A stretch of 64,000 nt of DNA from Phascolomyces articulosus (taxonomy: Eukaryota; Mucoromycota; Mucoromycetes; Mucorales; Lichtheimiaceae). The translations under genes and the position numbers were made by a program. Below the pieces are notes generated by a model. The model was not told the origin of the DNA. It worked only from the letters and a program-made list of their open reading frames with translations, and ran no database searches. Every line of letters starts with the position of its first letter. The first letter of the stretch is position 1. Below are positions 1 through 12,429 of this stretch, piece after piece. The stretch covers positions 1,151,100-1,215,099 of the forward strand of contig JAIXMP010000013.1 of the NCBI GenBank assembly GCA_025677815.1, in the 5' to 3' direction.

Positions 1-679
1 ATATATATAGATAGATAGATATGAACATACAAAAAAAGAAAAAAAATATAATTGTTTTTCATAGAGAAAAAAAAAGAAGGTTATAAATAAATAATTTCAT
101 GCATTATAAAAAAAAGAATTCCTAATTCATTATTTGATAAAATGTATCAAATGTTATTAGAAATGTGGTATGTGTGTGTTAGTGCGGGGGCGTATAGATG
201 AAATAAGAAAATAAAAGGGTATATATATAAAATGATAATTTTGGAAAGGGTTTTTTTTTAAAAAAAAATGGTATGGAAGGTGTGTATTTGGTTTTTTAAA
301 AATGCATGGTTGTTTGATATAATAATAATAAAAATAAAAAGACGCTTTTGTGTGTGTGTGTGTGTGTGAATATATGTTTTGTGTGTGTGTGAGTAATTGC
401 TGCGTGGCGTGTTGAAGTGATGAGATGATATAAATGACGTGTGTGTGTAATATATGGTTTTTTTAAAAAAAAATAAGCTTGACTTGATGGGTTGTTGTTG
501 ATTATATATTTTTTTTTAAAAAAAAATCATGCATTTCGAATACTGGGATGTGTCGTAATAATAAAAAAAAAGAATTCATGTTGTTTGTTTGTTGTTTATA
601 TATATAAAAAAAATTTGGTTGTTGTTGTTGTTGTTGTTGTTGATCATGGGTAAAAGAAGTATATGTGTGTGTGTAAATT
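1..679. other. AT-rich intergenic / 3' flank of the kinase gene
   Basis: No coding signal is seen. The stretch is A/T homopolymers with TG microsatellites (about 350-370 and 380-395) and a CAA/TTG run near 616-641. It lies downstream of the minus-strand kinase stop at 680, so part of it is probably 3' UTR. Confidence 0.6.
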
Positions 680-2458
680 TTATGATGGGGGAGGCAAGAC
701 ATGATTGACAAAACGAGCCGTTTCAGCTTGAGATGCACATTTCAACAGACGATTCTGCACATGTGCGTCAATCTCCGACAAGACCTCCTTGGCACTAGGT
801 CGAGTCTCTGGTACTTCATCTAAAAGCCAAGCTACCAAACCACGCATATACATGGTAGGATAACTATAAGTAAACGTAGGACTGGGTTCACTCAAGATAG
901 TAGCAAATAATTCAATCTCATCTTTGAGAAGATAATGAGGTGGTACACGATCCATCATTTCAATGACAGTGATACCTAAAGACCACATATCAATTTTTTC
1001 GGTATAATATTGTTCACGAATGACTTCGGGTGCCATCCATTTACTTGTTCCCAAACGATCTCGATTACGTTTATTTGTACGTGTTGCTAAACCAAAGTCA
1101 GCTAAAAAGTTTAAATATATATAAAAGAAGGTTTATGTGAGTCATTTTTTTTTTCATTTTCATTTCCAATGGTGATGGTTGTGGTTGGGGGGCATTTTTT
1201 CATCATGATGAAAAAAAAAAAAAAGTAGTGTAACGAAATACATACCAAGCTTCACTTCACCATTCCAACCCAGCAACAAGTTCTCACACTTGATGTCACG
1301 ATGAATAAAACCTTTACCATGAAGATAAACGATTGCTTTAAGTGTTTCGCAAGTAATATAAATAGAATATTCTTCAGGAATGCCTCGTTGACACAAGACA
1401 GCAAATACGGAACAACGCATTAAATCCATAGCAATCCAAACATCATCACGCCATAAAGTGACTTCACGTAATCGAATTAAATTAGGATGACCGGAAGACA
1501 TAATACGTAATTCCCGAATAATGGCAGCACGATATTCACGATCAGGATCTAATCGACAACGTTTAATAGCTAATAATAAATTCTTTTTATATCGATGATT
1601 GGCACGAATCACTGCTCCATTGACACTATTATGAAAAAAAAAGATAAATAATTGTAAATAATAAATAATAAATAATAAATAAAGAAAGAATAAATCAAAA
1701 CTTACCCAGTACCAATTTCTTTAAAGGTACCATATTTGTTACGAGGATCAAGAGAGGAGACTTGAATTTTAGGTAATGCTTTACGTATTCTCCGCTCAAA
1801 TTCATTCTCTGTACGTACTAAGGGTGGTAATTGAGGAATCTCGGAATGGGGTCCGACAGGTAACCATGGACGTTTTGAAATATGTTTACCAGGATTATAT
1901 GGACGTAAACTATAAGTTTTAGCAGCAGGTACAGGTGGTTCTGGTTTTAAGAAAGCATTTCCTAAAATATTAGGAATTTCATAAAATCCTGGTGCTCTCC
2001 ATGCTTCCTATTTATTTATTGATATATATAAGTCCTCATGTGATATACACTGGTTTACAAAAAAAAAAAAAAAAAAAAAAAAAATTATATATATATACCT
2101 TATTACCACCCACACTAGAACCTCCTTGAGATAAAGTAGAAGAAGCATTATTGATAAATGAACCTCTTCTTAAACATCCAGTAGAACGACGTTTCATTGT
2201 TAAATCAACAATCATGGATGATTTTCGACCCACAGAAGAAGAACGAGCACGATTATCTGCTGTTGTAGATGATTTTGACTTGCGTAAATTACCAAGAGAT
2301 GATCGTTTATTACCAAGCAAACCAGGTGTACGCTAGAAAATTTTTTATTTTTTTTTCTTTTAGTAAAAGGTATTTTTTTACCCAACCTATTTATTTGCAT
2401 ATATTATTACCTTGCCAGATTCTCTGGTCGGATAAGTGGTTGGCATGCAATGTAACAT
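680..2458 (-). CDS. STE20/PAK-type serine/threonine protein kinase (461 aa, 5 exons)
   Basis: Protein Ser/Thr kinase of the STE20 group by its GTxxWMAPE activation segment. Exons on the minus strand are 2458-2411, 2332-2099, 2007-1706, 1625-1246 and 1101-680; all junctions keep frame. The first 160 or so residues are Ser/Arg-rich and low complexity, with no CRIB motif that I can see. The kinase domain covers about residues 188-445. It has glycine loop GTGVNG (193-198), ATP-binding Lys216 (AIK), helix-C Glu233, catalytic loop HRDIKCEN with Asp305, DFG at 323-325 and APE at 345-347. The residue aligned with the activation-loop Thr of PAK1 (Thr423) is Asp336 (RDRLGTSKWMAPE), so the usual activating phosphosite is replaced by an acid. 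All catalytic residues are present, so an active enzyme is expected. The exact subfamily (PAK versus another STE20 branch) is an inference. Confidence 0.88.
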
Positions 2459-3598
2459 TTATTATTATTATTATTATTATCGTTTAAATAGGTAAAAAAA
2501 TAAGTTAAAATAAAAAAAAAAAAAAAAGAAATAGAGAAAAAAAAAAGGGGGATTATTTTTTCTTTTAAAAAGAAAAGAGAAAAAAAAAACGCGAACTCAA
2601 AAAAAAACAGTTTTTTTATAATAAAAAAAAAAAGAGGATGATCATTTTTTTTTTTTTTGGCCCTGCTTTGGTTCTACCTTTTCCTTTCCCCCTTCAAAGA
2701 GGAAAAAAAAAGTTGTTTGTGCATAGATTACAATAACACAAACTTACATGTGCGGAATCTCTCATTATGGTCACACGATTATATTTATATAATAATATCA
2801 TTTATAAGAACAAAAACTCTTCATCTTTTTTTTTTACTTTCTTTATCCTTATATATATATATTTATTTCATAGGTAGAAAGAATAATTTATCCAAAAAAA
2901 AAAAAAATTCATAGGAGATACTTCTTTACACTTTTTCCTTTCCCCTTTCAAAAAAATAAAAAAAAAAGTGGCGTCTGGGTTAAAAGAGACCATTTGGAAA
3001 AAAAAAAAAAGAATTTCGGAGTTAACAAATTGGGGAGGGTGACACTTTGCCATTTTATTAAAAAAAAAAAAAGAGACTTCTCTCTCTTTTATTAGAAGTT
3101 GGACGCGGACCCATTTTATTATCTGTGTAAAACAACATATTTTTAGTACTTATTATATTATTATATATTAAATAAATGGGTCATAATAATATATGATTAT
3201 TATAGATTTTAAAAAGAAATAGAAATATATATAAAGAGAGAAAGATAATCCTCCTTTATATATATATATATATTTTAAACAATCCTATCATGCAAGGGAC
3301 TCATCATCCATCACTGGTTGAAATAAAAAAATAAACACCCCCTCCCTTCACCACAACCAACGTTTTTAAACATTTTATATATTTGGCTGTTGTTTTTGAC
3401 AATAAATTATTATTATTAGGATCGGCCTTTTTTTTACAAACTAAAAGAAGGGGACAAATTTTGATGGATTCAAAAAAAAAAAACAACGTGGCAAATCTTT
3501 GGTCTTTACTCGGAGAATAATAAATAAAAAAAACGTGGTGAATTCTGTACAACTTCTTTTATGAATGGGAAGATGGATGGATGGATGAATGGAATTCA
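2459..3598. other. Low-complexity intergenic region
   Basis: About 1.1 kb of A and T runs upstream of the kinase start and downstream of the next minus-strand gene. Short open frames here consist of homopolymer-coded Phe/Lys/Ile and show no protein-like composition. I see no gene. Confidence 0.6.
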
Positions 3599-4067
3599 TT
3601 ATATATTATTAAGATCTCGTTTCACAAAAGCTTGTGGACTACGTTTAGTTTCAACAGTATGTCCAAAAACACCAGAAGAAGAAGTAGATCCTTCTCGATT
3701 ATATTTTTGTTGTGGGTGTTCTACATGATGTTGTTTTTTTTGTTTTTGTTTTTGTTTTTTTGATTCTTTTGTTGTCATTTGTTCAACTAGATGTTCTTGT
3801 TCTTCTCTTTTTTCATCTTCTGTTGTTACAGTTCCATAAGCACTTGAATGTAATTCTGGATGAAGACGAGCTTCTGGACTACGATTCCATGGATCTTCGG
3901 CTCCATGATCAGGTGCACGATGATGTTGCCATGGTGCTAAAAATTATAAATATATTTTTTTATAATGAATAAAAAATGTCTTTATATAAATTTGTTCAAT
4001 AATATATACCTTTACGACGATCAGCAGGTGGAATTGCTGAATAATCTGGTTGTGATTGTTGACTCAT
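3599..4067 (-). CDS. Small hydrophilic protein of unknown function (131 aa, 2 exons)
   Basis: Exons are 4067-4010 and 3936-3599, joined in phase 1 with GTATAT donor and TTTTTAG acceptor; the frame stays open to TAA at 3601-3599. The protein begins MSQQSQPDYSAIPPADRRK, then an HHRAPDHGAEDPWNRSPEAR segment, a charged Glu-rich stretch, a Lys/Gln repeat (KKQKQKQKKQ, from the T/G-rich 3731-3760 tract) and a Ser-rich tail ending in KRDLNNI. There is no signal peptide, membrane segment or recognised domain. Protein-like composition outside the repeat and a clean intron argue that it is a real gene. I do not recognise the family and assign no function. Between it and the next gene (4068-4455) there is only AT-rich sequence. 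Confidence 0.6.
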
Positions 4068-4455
4068 TTATATATTTTGATTTGAAAAATAAAATAAAAT
4101 TGAGAAATCGATTTTTATATTAAAACTATGATGGAGGATTGTTTCATTATTTATTTATTCCAAAGGTTATGTGTGTGTGTTTTTAACAATAAGATAGGGC
4201 TCCCAATGTTAGAAAAAAAATTTCATTGTTTTTTTTTCAATGTGACACTTGCACAAACTCAAAACCACGTTTTTTTTTAATTGTTGTCTATAAAGTGACA
4301 ACAATGACCAATAAAAACAACCTCCTTTTTTTTTATCCATTTCATCCTTATAGAAAGTCAATTCCATCTCAACAACAATAACAACTCATCTATCAAAAAT
4401 ACATCATTGGATGATGTATAATAATAGATTTTATTTACAATGATGATATTTAAAA

Positions 4456-5176
4456 TTACTTTTTAAAAAACCCTTTCATCTTGTTAACAACACCTTGATC
4501 TTCTTCTTCTTGTTTTTGATCTTGTTCATTCTTATTTTGAGATGTTGTTGTTGTTGTTGTAGAAGAAGGTTGAAAACTTTCCAAGCTTTTTTGGATTTCA
4601 CCAATAGATTGCATATCTAATTGGATTCCAGCTGATTGCATTTCTTGTGCCAAATTCTTAACTACTTCTTTAATCTATATATATATATATATATATGAAT
4701 AAGTTTCTCTCTCTTTTTTTTTGTTTTTTTTTTTTTTTGATGACTCTATTTTTACCTCTGGATCATTCATAATTTTCATCATCTAAGGAAAAAAAAAAGC
4801 ATATATAAAAAAATTAGAGAAATAACAAAATAACCTAAATTCATGAACCCAAAAAAAAAAAAGTTTCTTTCTTTACATCAGTAAAACCTGGTTGTTTACC
4901 AGTAACATCAATTCCCTTTTTTTGTAATAAAAGAGTAAATTCAACAAGGTGTTCCATGACTTGAGGGTTTTGACGAATTTTTTGTACAATGGGATGAGCA
5001 TTTGACGCGTTCCAACCTTCAGGCATAGATGCTGCGCAAAATGGAGAATGATGAAATGAAGCAATAGAATGTTGGTTTGTTAAAGTCATTATACGTGGTA
5101 CTTGTGAAAAAGAATGTCGTGTCATTGTAGCCAATGTATTTCGACGCACATGGTGATGAATAATTCTAAAAAGCAT
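4456..5176 (-). CDS. Probable mitochondrial protein of unknown function (181 aa, 3 exons)
   Basis: Exons are 5176-4877, 4782-4756 (a 27-nt exon coding MMKIMNDPE) and 4674-4456, all phase 0. The N-terminus (MLFRIIHHHVRRNTLATMTR) has Arg/His, hydroxyl and hydrophobic residues and no acids for about 50 residues, which fits a mitochondrial targeting sequence. The middle (about residues 52-135) is predicted helical, with repeated I/V/M-x-x-L patterns around the KGIDVTGKQPGFTD segment. The C-terminus is a Thr/Gln/Glu-rich linker ending in a Lys-rich MKGFFKK tail. I recognise no catalytic motif. The targeting call is an inference from composition; the function is unknown. Confidence 0.62.
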
Positions 5177-5938
5177 ATTTCTGTTTTTCTTTTTTTAAAA
5201 GTGTAGAAAGGGGTCCTTGCTTTGCAGGAAAAAAAAAACAAAAAACAATTAAATTTTAATTCCCGATACACATTTCAATCACTATTGACAGGAGAAAAAA
5301 AATAATAGTCAGTGATTTTTTTTTTTTTGTTGGTTTCGGTTTTTTACCATATCAAGAAAAAAAAACCTCATCTCATGATAAAAAAGGATGATCTTTTTTT
5401 TTTTAATTGGGATTTTTGTACGCAGGAGAAAAAAGATGAACCCTTTTTTTATTTATTTATTATACTTCATACTCATATTTACTAACGAGAGGTTTTTTTA
5501 TATTGGATAAGAAAGTAGTTTATAAAGGAAAGAAAGTTATTTTTTTATTCACGTTAGTAACCAAGTAACAGTAACAACATTTTTTTTTACGTAAGCTGTC
5601 ACTTTTTTTGTCCATATTTCTATAATACACGTCAAAAAAAAAATTCTTGGATTGATTCTAAGTTTTTTTAAATGGCATTGGCAAACGTCATTGACTTACA
5701 AATCAGGCTCTATGTTATTATAATTTTTTTTACAGCCACAATAAAAATATATTGTCCTTTTTCATTGGATCCACAATTTGAGCTACGTACGCCCTTTTTT
5801 CTTTTTATTAAATTTTATATTTGAGTGTTTTTCTTTGTTATTAAACAATCCCTAATAGACACTTTGAATCACATTGAAGCACAGCTTGTATGGATATGTT
5901 TATTTCATCATCATGTCAAAAGAGGAGGAGGGTGTGTA

Positions 5939-5974
<36 letters not shown>

Positions 5975-6076
5975 TATGAAAAGAAAATGGGGATATACAT
6001 AAACTTATATAAATTATATATGTAGGTATCTATATATAAGAAGAAGATGGAGAAGGAGGGGGGTATATATAAATAA
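5177..6076. other. AT-rich intergenic region
   Basis: About 0.9 kb without a coding signal. It contains poly-T runs and a long (TA)n tract at about 5942-5971, ending just beyond the stop of the zinc-finger gene at 6077. Short frames on both strands are low-complexity only. Confidence 0.6.
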
Positions 6077-6739
6077 TTATAAATCAGTTTGAGAATTATA
6101 CAAAAAATATTGTAAACCATATAAAGCATAAGGATAAATATCATCCATTCCATTCATATAATAATCTTGTAAAATTGTTGTTGGAGGAGGAGTAGTAGTA
6201 GTAGTAGCAGTAGTACCATGATTTGTATTGTTAATGGTGGTATGAGCATAATCATCTAGGAAATTGTCTTCTTGAGGAGAAGGAGGGGGAGAAGGAAGTA
6301 CATGAGTGATTGAAGGAGGCATATATTTAGTCATTGAATGAACATCATCTTCCATCGTACGACTACTATGATGAATGGATTCATCACATGGAGGAGGAGA
6401 AGAAGGAAAAGAAGATTCTTCCATCAATATTCCCGTATTATTAACACTACCATCAATGACTTTAAATAAACGTTCAAGACAACTTTTATTGCCTTGATGT
6501 TTTCGTAAAATGTCTGGTCTTGTAAATGTCTTGTCACATAATTTACATTGATGACGACCCTTTTTACCATGTGCTTGGCTGGAATTCTTATGACGTTTTA
6601 AATCACGATCTCGAGAAAAACTCTTGTTACATGAATCACAATAGTATCGTCGTGGTTTTTGTTCTTGGCAACGTGGATTTCTTCTTCTTCTATTTCTTGT
6701 AGTAGTAGTAGTAGTAGTTGTAGTAGTAGTAGATGACAT
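6077..6739 (-). CDS. C2H2-type zinc-finger protein, putative transcription factor (220 aa)
   Basis: Single exon; I chose ATG 6739 (MSS followed by 11 Thr) because the frame further upstream (to 7018) is low-complexity sequence typical of a 5' UTR. A basic patch (RNRRRR) precedes two adjacent fingers: CDSC...H...H (about residues 34-57) and CKLC...H...C (about 66-88, a C2HC-like second finger ending KSC). The rest is Ser/Pro/Thr-rich with acidic patches (EDDVHS, DDYAHTT), as in a disordered activation region. The protein probably binds DNA in the nucleus through the two fingers; the target and role are unknown. Long GTA/GTT-type trinucleotide runs encode the Thr stretches. Confidence 0.8.
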   Translation of the reverse strand: MSSTTTTTTTTTTTRNRRRRNPRCQEQKPRRYYCDSCNKSFSRDRDLKRHKNSSQAHGKKGRHQCKLCDKTFTRPDILRKHQGNKSCLERLFKVIDGSVNNTGILMEESSFPSSPPPCDESIHHSSRTMEDDVHSMTKYMPPSITHVLPSPPPSPQEDNFLDDYAHTTINNTNHGTTATTTTTPPPTTILQDYYMNGMDDIYPYALYGLQYFLYNSQTDL

Positions 6740-8419
6740 GATAATGATTGTAGTGATATAATAAAGGGAATGATGATGACGATGGATGATGATGATTGTA
6801 ATGAAAAAAAAAAATAGAATGAAACAAAAAGAGAAAACGATGAATTTATTTATACTTTTTTTTAAAAAAAATACATCCAATCTCTTGTAATAGGTGGTGC
6901 CACACACATGCATTTTAGTATAGTACGAGTATTGTTTATTGTCAGCTATCATCGTCATAACCCTGTAGGAGGGAAACCGAGAATTCATTTTTGGGGGGGG
7001 AGAATACTTATAACACATTTCAATAAAATGTTGGTCTTTAAATAAAAATATTGGTCTTTAAATATGTATATAGCAAAAAGGACATCTCTTTTGTATTACT
7101 TTCTATCCGCCACCATACACACATACGTAATCTTTTTAATGCCACTACCTTTCTACCTCTTCCCCCTTTATTATATAAAGAAAGATTGTTTTGCTTACTT
7201 GCATGTCACGTTACTATGATCGTCAATCTCAATGATAAATAATTCTATTTTATCCAAATCAATTTTCGTTTTGTTTATTTGTTTACAGTTTTTTGTCTCA
7301 GAAATTTTGTCACCTAATCTGGAGTCATCAGTGGCGCCGTAACCGTATTTCCTTTTCTATGATACAAAATGTTCATTCTTATTGATGACATAGAAACCTC
7401 ATCAATTGTCATTATTTATTACCACCATGTTCAATTTCTTATATCCATTCGATAATAATACTTTTTTTTAATAAAAAAAAAGAACAAAACAGACATATAC
7501 GAGTAATAGTAATATTGTTATTGTTGAAACATCACTTTTTTTTTACGCACACTCTCATTCATATCTCCTGTTGTGTTACAACTTCATTACCATGGATATA
7601 CACACGTACTTTTTTTTTGTTAAATCACTGTTGTTATTACTATGTATGCATCATCCCCTACTACACCTTTGTTATTATTACAAGACAATCTTTTTTTTAA
7701 AAAAAAGTATCATAATCCAATGTTTATTGATGAATAAAGTAATATTAATTGGAGGAAAAAAAAACAAAAGAGTAAGTAATACAAATGGATTTTTCTTTTT
7801 CTTTTCATTTTCATAATGATTAATTAAGAAAAGAAAGACAGATACTTCATTTTTTGATTCACAACTTTGCCAAGCCAAGAAAAAAAAAAAAAAAGGCCAA
7901 ATCGAGTTTTTTAGCCGGAAGACAACGGAAGTATCTTATCCGTAGCAAGAAAGTTCATTTCCCATTTCCCGATTTATCCATCCATTGATTTTTTGGGGGG
8001 GGAGTACTAAAGAATCGCGCGAGGCAAAATGACAGTCTAATGGGATTATTCATGGATTCATGGTATGCCAAGGTATATATGTATATATATATATATATAT
8101 ATATCATTGTCCAGCACCATTTCATAAAAAAATTGAAAAGAATCCAATCTATTTACTACTATACTAATAATTGCATTCTTTTTTCAAAATGATCAATCAA
8201 TGGATATATCTAGAAAATCAATTCTGATTATAATAATGATGATGAAGAGGTAATAAGAAAACCGACATAAAGACAGAGTGCCGTTGGGGTAAAAAACTGC
8301 GGCGCGCTTGGATAAAGCTTTACAGAGAAAAAAAAGTGTGACTTTAAAGAATTTATTCCAATCTGTAGCAATACTCTTTTTTTTTATAACTCTCTCTATT
8401 ATTATTCCTCTAATTCACT
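6740..8419. other. Intergenic region between divergent genes
   Basis: About 1.7 kb between the divergent zinc-finger gene and the THO subunit gene, so it should hold both promoters and the 5' UTR of the zinc-finger mRNA. It includes a (TA)n tract at about 8079-8104 and several T/A runs. No conserved open frame is seen on either strand. Confidence 0.55.
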
Positions 8420-9246
8420 ATGTCAACAACACAATATCAACTTTTTCATGAACGTATAGAACAAGCTATTCATCAATGTATTGATGCATGTCCAATAACA
8501 ATAAAAACAACTCACGATGCCACTATTGAAAATCTGGTTCGATCCAATATTGGTCCATTGGCAAGTGCTGAAAATATATTGAATATCAATCTCATGGATG
8601 AAAAGCCCGATTGGCGAAAGAATGCCACTGAACTTGCATTTAAAAGAATATTACTTGATCTTGTGGTAATTTTTTCAACAAACTTAGATTCTCTTATAAC
8701 TTTTTTTTTTTAAAAAAAAAAGACATTAAAAAACCATGTATTTTTTTTTATAATAATAGCATCAATTAAAAGAATCCACACCTGATCATTTTCAACGATT
8801 ATTTAATGGTCTTGATATTGTACTTACAACCACTGATCTTGGTAAGATTCAAAAAAGAAAAAAAGTTAAAATGATGGTCATCCAAAAGATTAATATATAA
8901 AAAAACAATAGGATTCCTTGACCCAGTAGTACCTCTCACATTATTAGAAGAATTAATGGACGTACATACAATTGATGGATGTGAACAACTCTTTGATTAT
9001 ATTGAAAAACGAAAATCTCGTCTTACGGTGGTTAGTTTTATATATATACTTCTTCTTTGTCTGGATATCCTGAATGTTTGTGATGAATAATGAATCGACT
9101 TTTCTTTATATTGTCAACATGAATTCTTCGTCGCGTCAAATTTGGATACTCCTTTCCCCCCCTCCTTCTTTCTCAAAAAAACATCAAGTGTCAACGAGTC
9201 TCACCTTGTAAAAAAAAAAAAAAAGAAATCTAATCCTCTCTGCTTG

Positions 9247-9289
<43 letters not shown>

Positions 9290-11425
9290 CTCTCCTACTT
9301 GTTTCTCTTTTTTTCCTTTTTATTCTAGAACATGATTCCTGGTCGTGGTAAAGGTCTTGTTTTATTACGTATGTGTAATGAATTACTTCGTCGACTTTCT
9401 AAGGAAAAAAATACCGTTTTTTGTGGTCGAATCCTTATGTTTCTTGCCAATTCTTTTCCTTTGGGTGAACGTTCAGGTACTTTCTTTTTTTTCATTTTCT
9501 ATGGATAAAATAGGGGTGGGTTATGGTTTGAATGTATGTGTAATGTGTAATGTGGAAAAAAAAGTGGAATAGATTTCTTTTTTTATTGAAATGCATGAAT
9601 GTTTTTTTTCGCTTAGGTGTCAATTTACGAGGTGATTTTAATACGGAACCTGTACAATATGATAAGGATGAAGATGTAGATGCAGATCCCACAATGACAG
9701 GTATTTAAAAAAAATGTTCCTTCTCATTACAAAAAAAAACAACCACTCACATTGAAATTGGGTGGGATGGATGATTTCTTTCTTTTTTATTTAGAGGATC
9801 AAAAGATATTTTATAAATTATTTTGGTCCACACGAAAATATTTCTCCAATCCACCCATTTTATTTCAAAATGATGGATTTGATGAATTAAGAAAAGGAGG
9901 GGATGCTATCTTGGATCGATTCAAACATATTTCAAATAATGAACAAGCTGTCTCTGGTGGGGATGCTACAGAAAGAACAAGCATAAAACGAAAACGAAGT
10001 GATGCTATGGAGATTGATTTAGAAGCCAATAATGATACTGTGAAACATATGTTGGATGAAATTAATCGAGAATATCAATTTCCTCGATTATTAAGTAGTC
10101 GTAAACTTTTAGAATTAGAGGTACAAAAGTTGTTCATCTTATTCTTGTATATATATAATTACAAAAAAAAAGTAGTTACTTATAATTTTATTTATATATA
10201 GATTGAAGACACCCGGTTCAGACGCAATGTGATTGTTCAATTCTTGATTCTATTCCAATATTTATATGGTTTTACACAAGATGAAAAGGAAGAAACACAA
10301 AAATTATTAAATTCTCGAGGAGCAACGAAGCAATCTTTAGTACAACCTAATTTTACTTTGGAAGGAAAAGAGGTAATAAATAAATAATAATAGAAACGAA
10401 AGAGAAAGGGATTATTTCGAAATAGATATACTCATATATATATATATATATATGTGCATTATTTTATAGTTACAATGGGTACAAGATACTGAAGTACAAA
10501 TGTTGGAATTACTTCAACTTACAAAACCTCATGGTGAACTTTATACTGATATTGTACAAACTATCCTTCGACATGAAAGAAATTGGGTTCGTTTTTTTAT
10601 TATTATTAATGATGTTCAAATTGACATTTATTATTATTATTTAATTCCTTACACATTTATATATATATATATATATATATATTCATGTTCTATTAGATCA
10701 TATGGAAAGCTGCCGGTTGTCCAGCATTTGAAAAACCACCTTTTACTCTTCCTGAAAATATTAATCAAGCACAAAGGGATAAACGTACCCAACTTACCAA
10801 TGTATGTTTTCTTTTTCTTCTTACCATGAATCAACAACAAATGAAAAATCTAAATTTTCCATTTATTATAATAGAAATTCTTAACACCCTATCGATTTTC
10901 CTATGGAAATCCAGAAACAACCAAAATGTATGATCAAGAACAACAAAAACTCGATATTACCATGCAGTAAGTTGATTATTCATTTATTTATCCATCATCA
11001 ACGGGACACATGAAAGGAATCACCAGAATAATAATAATCATCATTCTAGATCCCGACCCAAATTACCTGAACCTATACAAGTAATTGATGAAGCACTTTC
11101 CAAGATTGAACAAAACAATGATTTATCCATCATTGAACGATATGATATTGCTAATGGTGCAGTATTTCAAACCACTCGATTAATATTCAATTCACATGCT
11201 GCTTTGATTCCGAAAATTTATCATATCAAAAGAGATATTTATAAAAGTTTCAAGGAACCTAAAACTGAAGGAGGATCTAGTACAAGTGAGGCCAATAATA
11301 GTAATAGTGATACTACTGCTGGAAAAGTATCTGTCAGTGTAGATGAAAAAGATGAACGTCATTTGGAAGCTGAAATTGATGTTTTGAAAAAGACACGAGG
11401 TTTGCTTACTGGTTCTAGCGCTTAA
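8420..11425 (+). CDS. THO complex subunit 1 (THOC1/HPR1 homologue, 621 aa, 11 exons)
   Basis: Homologue of THOC1/Hpr1, a core subunit of the THO/TREX complex that couples transcription to mRNA packaging and nuclear export. Exons are 8420-8665, 8760-8841, 8912-9030, 9329-9476, 9617-9700, 9795-10120, 10202-10372, 10470-10586, 10697-10801, 10875-10966 and 11050-11425; the sum is 1,866 nt and all junctions keep frame. Family hallmarks are [20 protein letters not shown] followed by [20 protein letters not shown] (about residues 160-210), the [20 protein letters not shown] block (about 225-245), and [20 protein letters not shown] in exons 8-9. A basic KRKR segment in exon 6 may be a nuclear localisation signal. 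The C-terminus is acidic/Ser-rich, with no death domain as in animal THOC1. The 298-nt intron 3 carries a (CT)n tract. Confidence 0.93.
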
Positions 11426-11692
11426 AAAAAGAAAACAAAAATAATAAAAAAATGTGTCATCTTTATTATATTATATTAACATAAAGGTGGATCAAAAACA
11501 TTCAAGCAAAAACATATGGATAACATTGAAATAGAATCGAACCAAATGTTTTTTTATATATCCTTCTATATATACTTGAAATTTCATATACATTAGAAGT
11601 TATTTCATCTTTTTTTTTCTTGTGTTGAATCCTTTATCCTATATATATATATTGTAAATAAATAGAAAAATTATTAAGAATCTATAAAAGCA

Positions 11693-11902
11693 ATGTATGG
11701 ATTACTATTGAGAAGAACAATATCATATGTATATCCACAACAACACTTGGAGTTCATCACAGTATTCTCTTTTGATAGTATGTAGAAATGATTACTAATC
11801 ACACGGTGTTGTATTTTCTTCTTTTAGTCAATCGTACGATCTTCTCGTTCCATGTCTTTTTGGCAGGATGTTGATGAATATCCTCTTCAAAGTTTTTGGT
11901 AA
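11693..11902 (+). CDS. Possible very small spliced gene (41 aa reading favoured)
   Basis: A textbook small intron is visible: donor GTATGT at 11778, branch-like ACTAAT at 11794-11799 and acceptor TTTTAG at 11827 (50 nt). The best in-frame reading joins ATG 11727 to exon 2 at 11828 and stops at 11902, giving 41 residues ending FWQDVDEYPLQSFW. A second ATG at 11693 (MYGLLLRRTISYVYPQQ) in another frame reads only 45 residues when spliced. A TATAAAA sits about 10 nt before that ATG. Which frame is used, or whether the transcript is non-coding, cannot be decided here. No family is recognised. Confidence 0.25.
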
Positions 11903-12427
11903 AACGGAATCATTTGCATATGAAAGAAAAAACCAGCAGCTTAAAAGGTTCTGTTTCTGGACATGATGTTTTATTTACAATGTAATAAGTTTTTTGTCTA
12001 TCATATATAAATATTATTCCATTATGTTCAATTACAGAAAGATATTTTTTAATGTAAGTTTAATAACCCACATGGTTTATTATTTCTATAGAGATTGCTT
12101 TTCATTTTATAACGCGTTTGTTTCATTCAGAAAGCCAATGAAAACCGAGAAAATTCAATTTTTTGCATGAAATTTATCGCGCGGTGTTTCAAACGTCTTT
12201 TTTATCATAAAAAATGATTTATTTTTGGTGGATAGACAGTAGCCAATAGAGATAATAAAGATAATAAGATATTTAAAGAGAGCGTAAAGATAATCACGAC
12301 AATCTCATAGCAACGGTTGTATGTAAAAAAAAATGTGTTTATCTCGCTGGTAAGCGTTAAAGGAAGTGGTGGTTCTGTTGTTGGTTGTAGGATGAAAGAT
12401 CGTCGTCGCCTTGGGTTTATTTCATAA
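11903..12427. other. AT-rich spacer before the Harbinger relic
   Basis: No gene is seen. The left boundary of the transposon relic probably lies in or near the end of this stretch, but no terminal inverted repeat could be identified by eye. Confidence 0.4.
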
Positions 12428-12429
12428 AT

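Noticed and set aside
7051..7878. Several open frames of 60-80 codons on both strands
   Set aside because: They consist largely of Phe, Lys, Ile and Tyr from homopolymers, change frame with each run, and show no family motif or splice signals.
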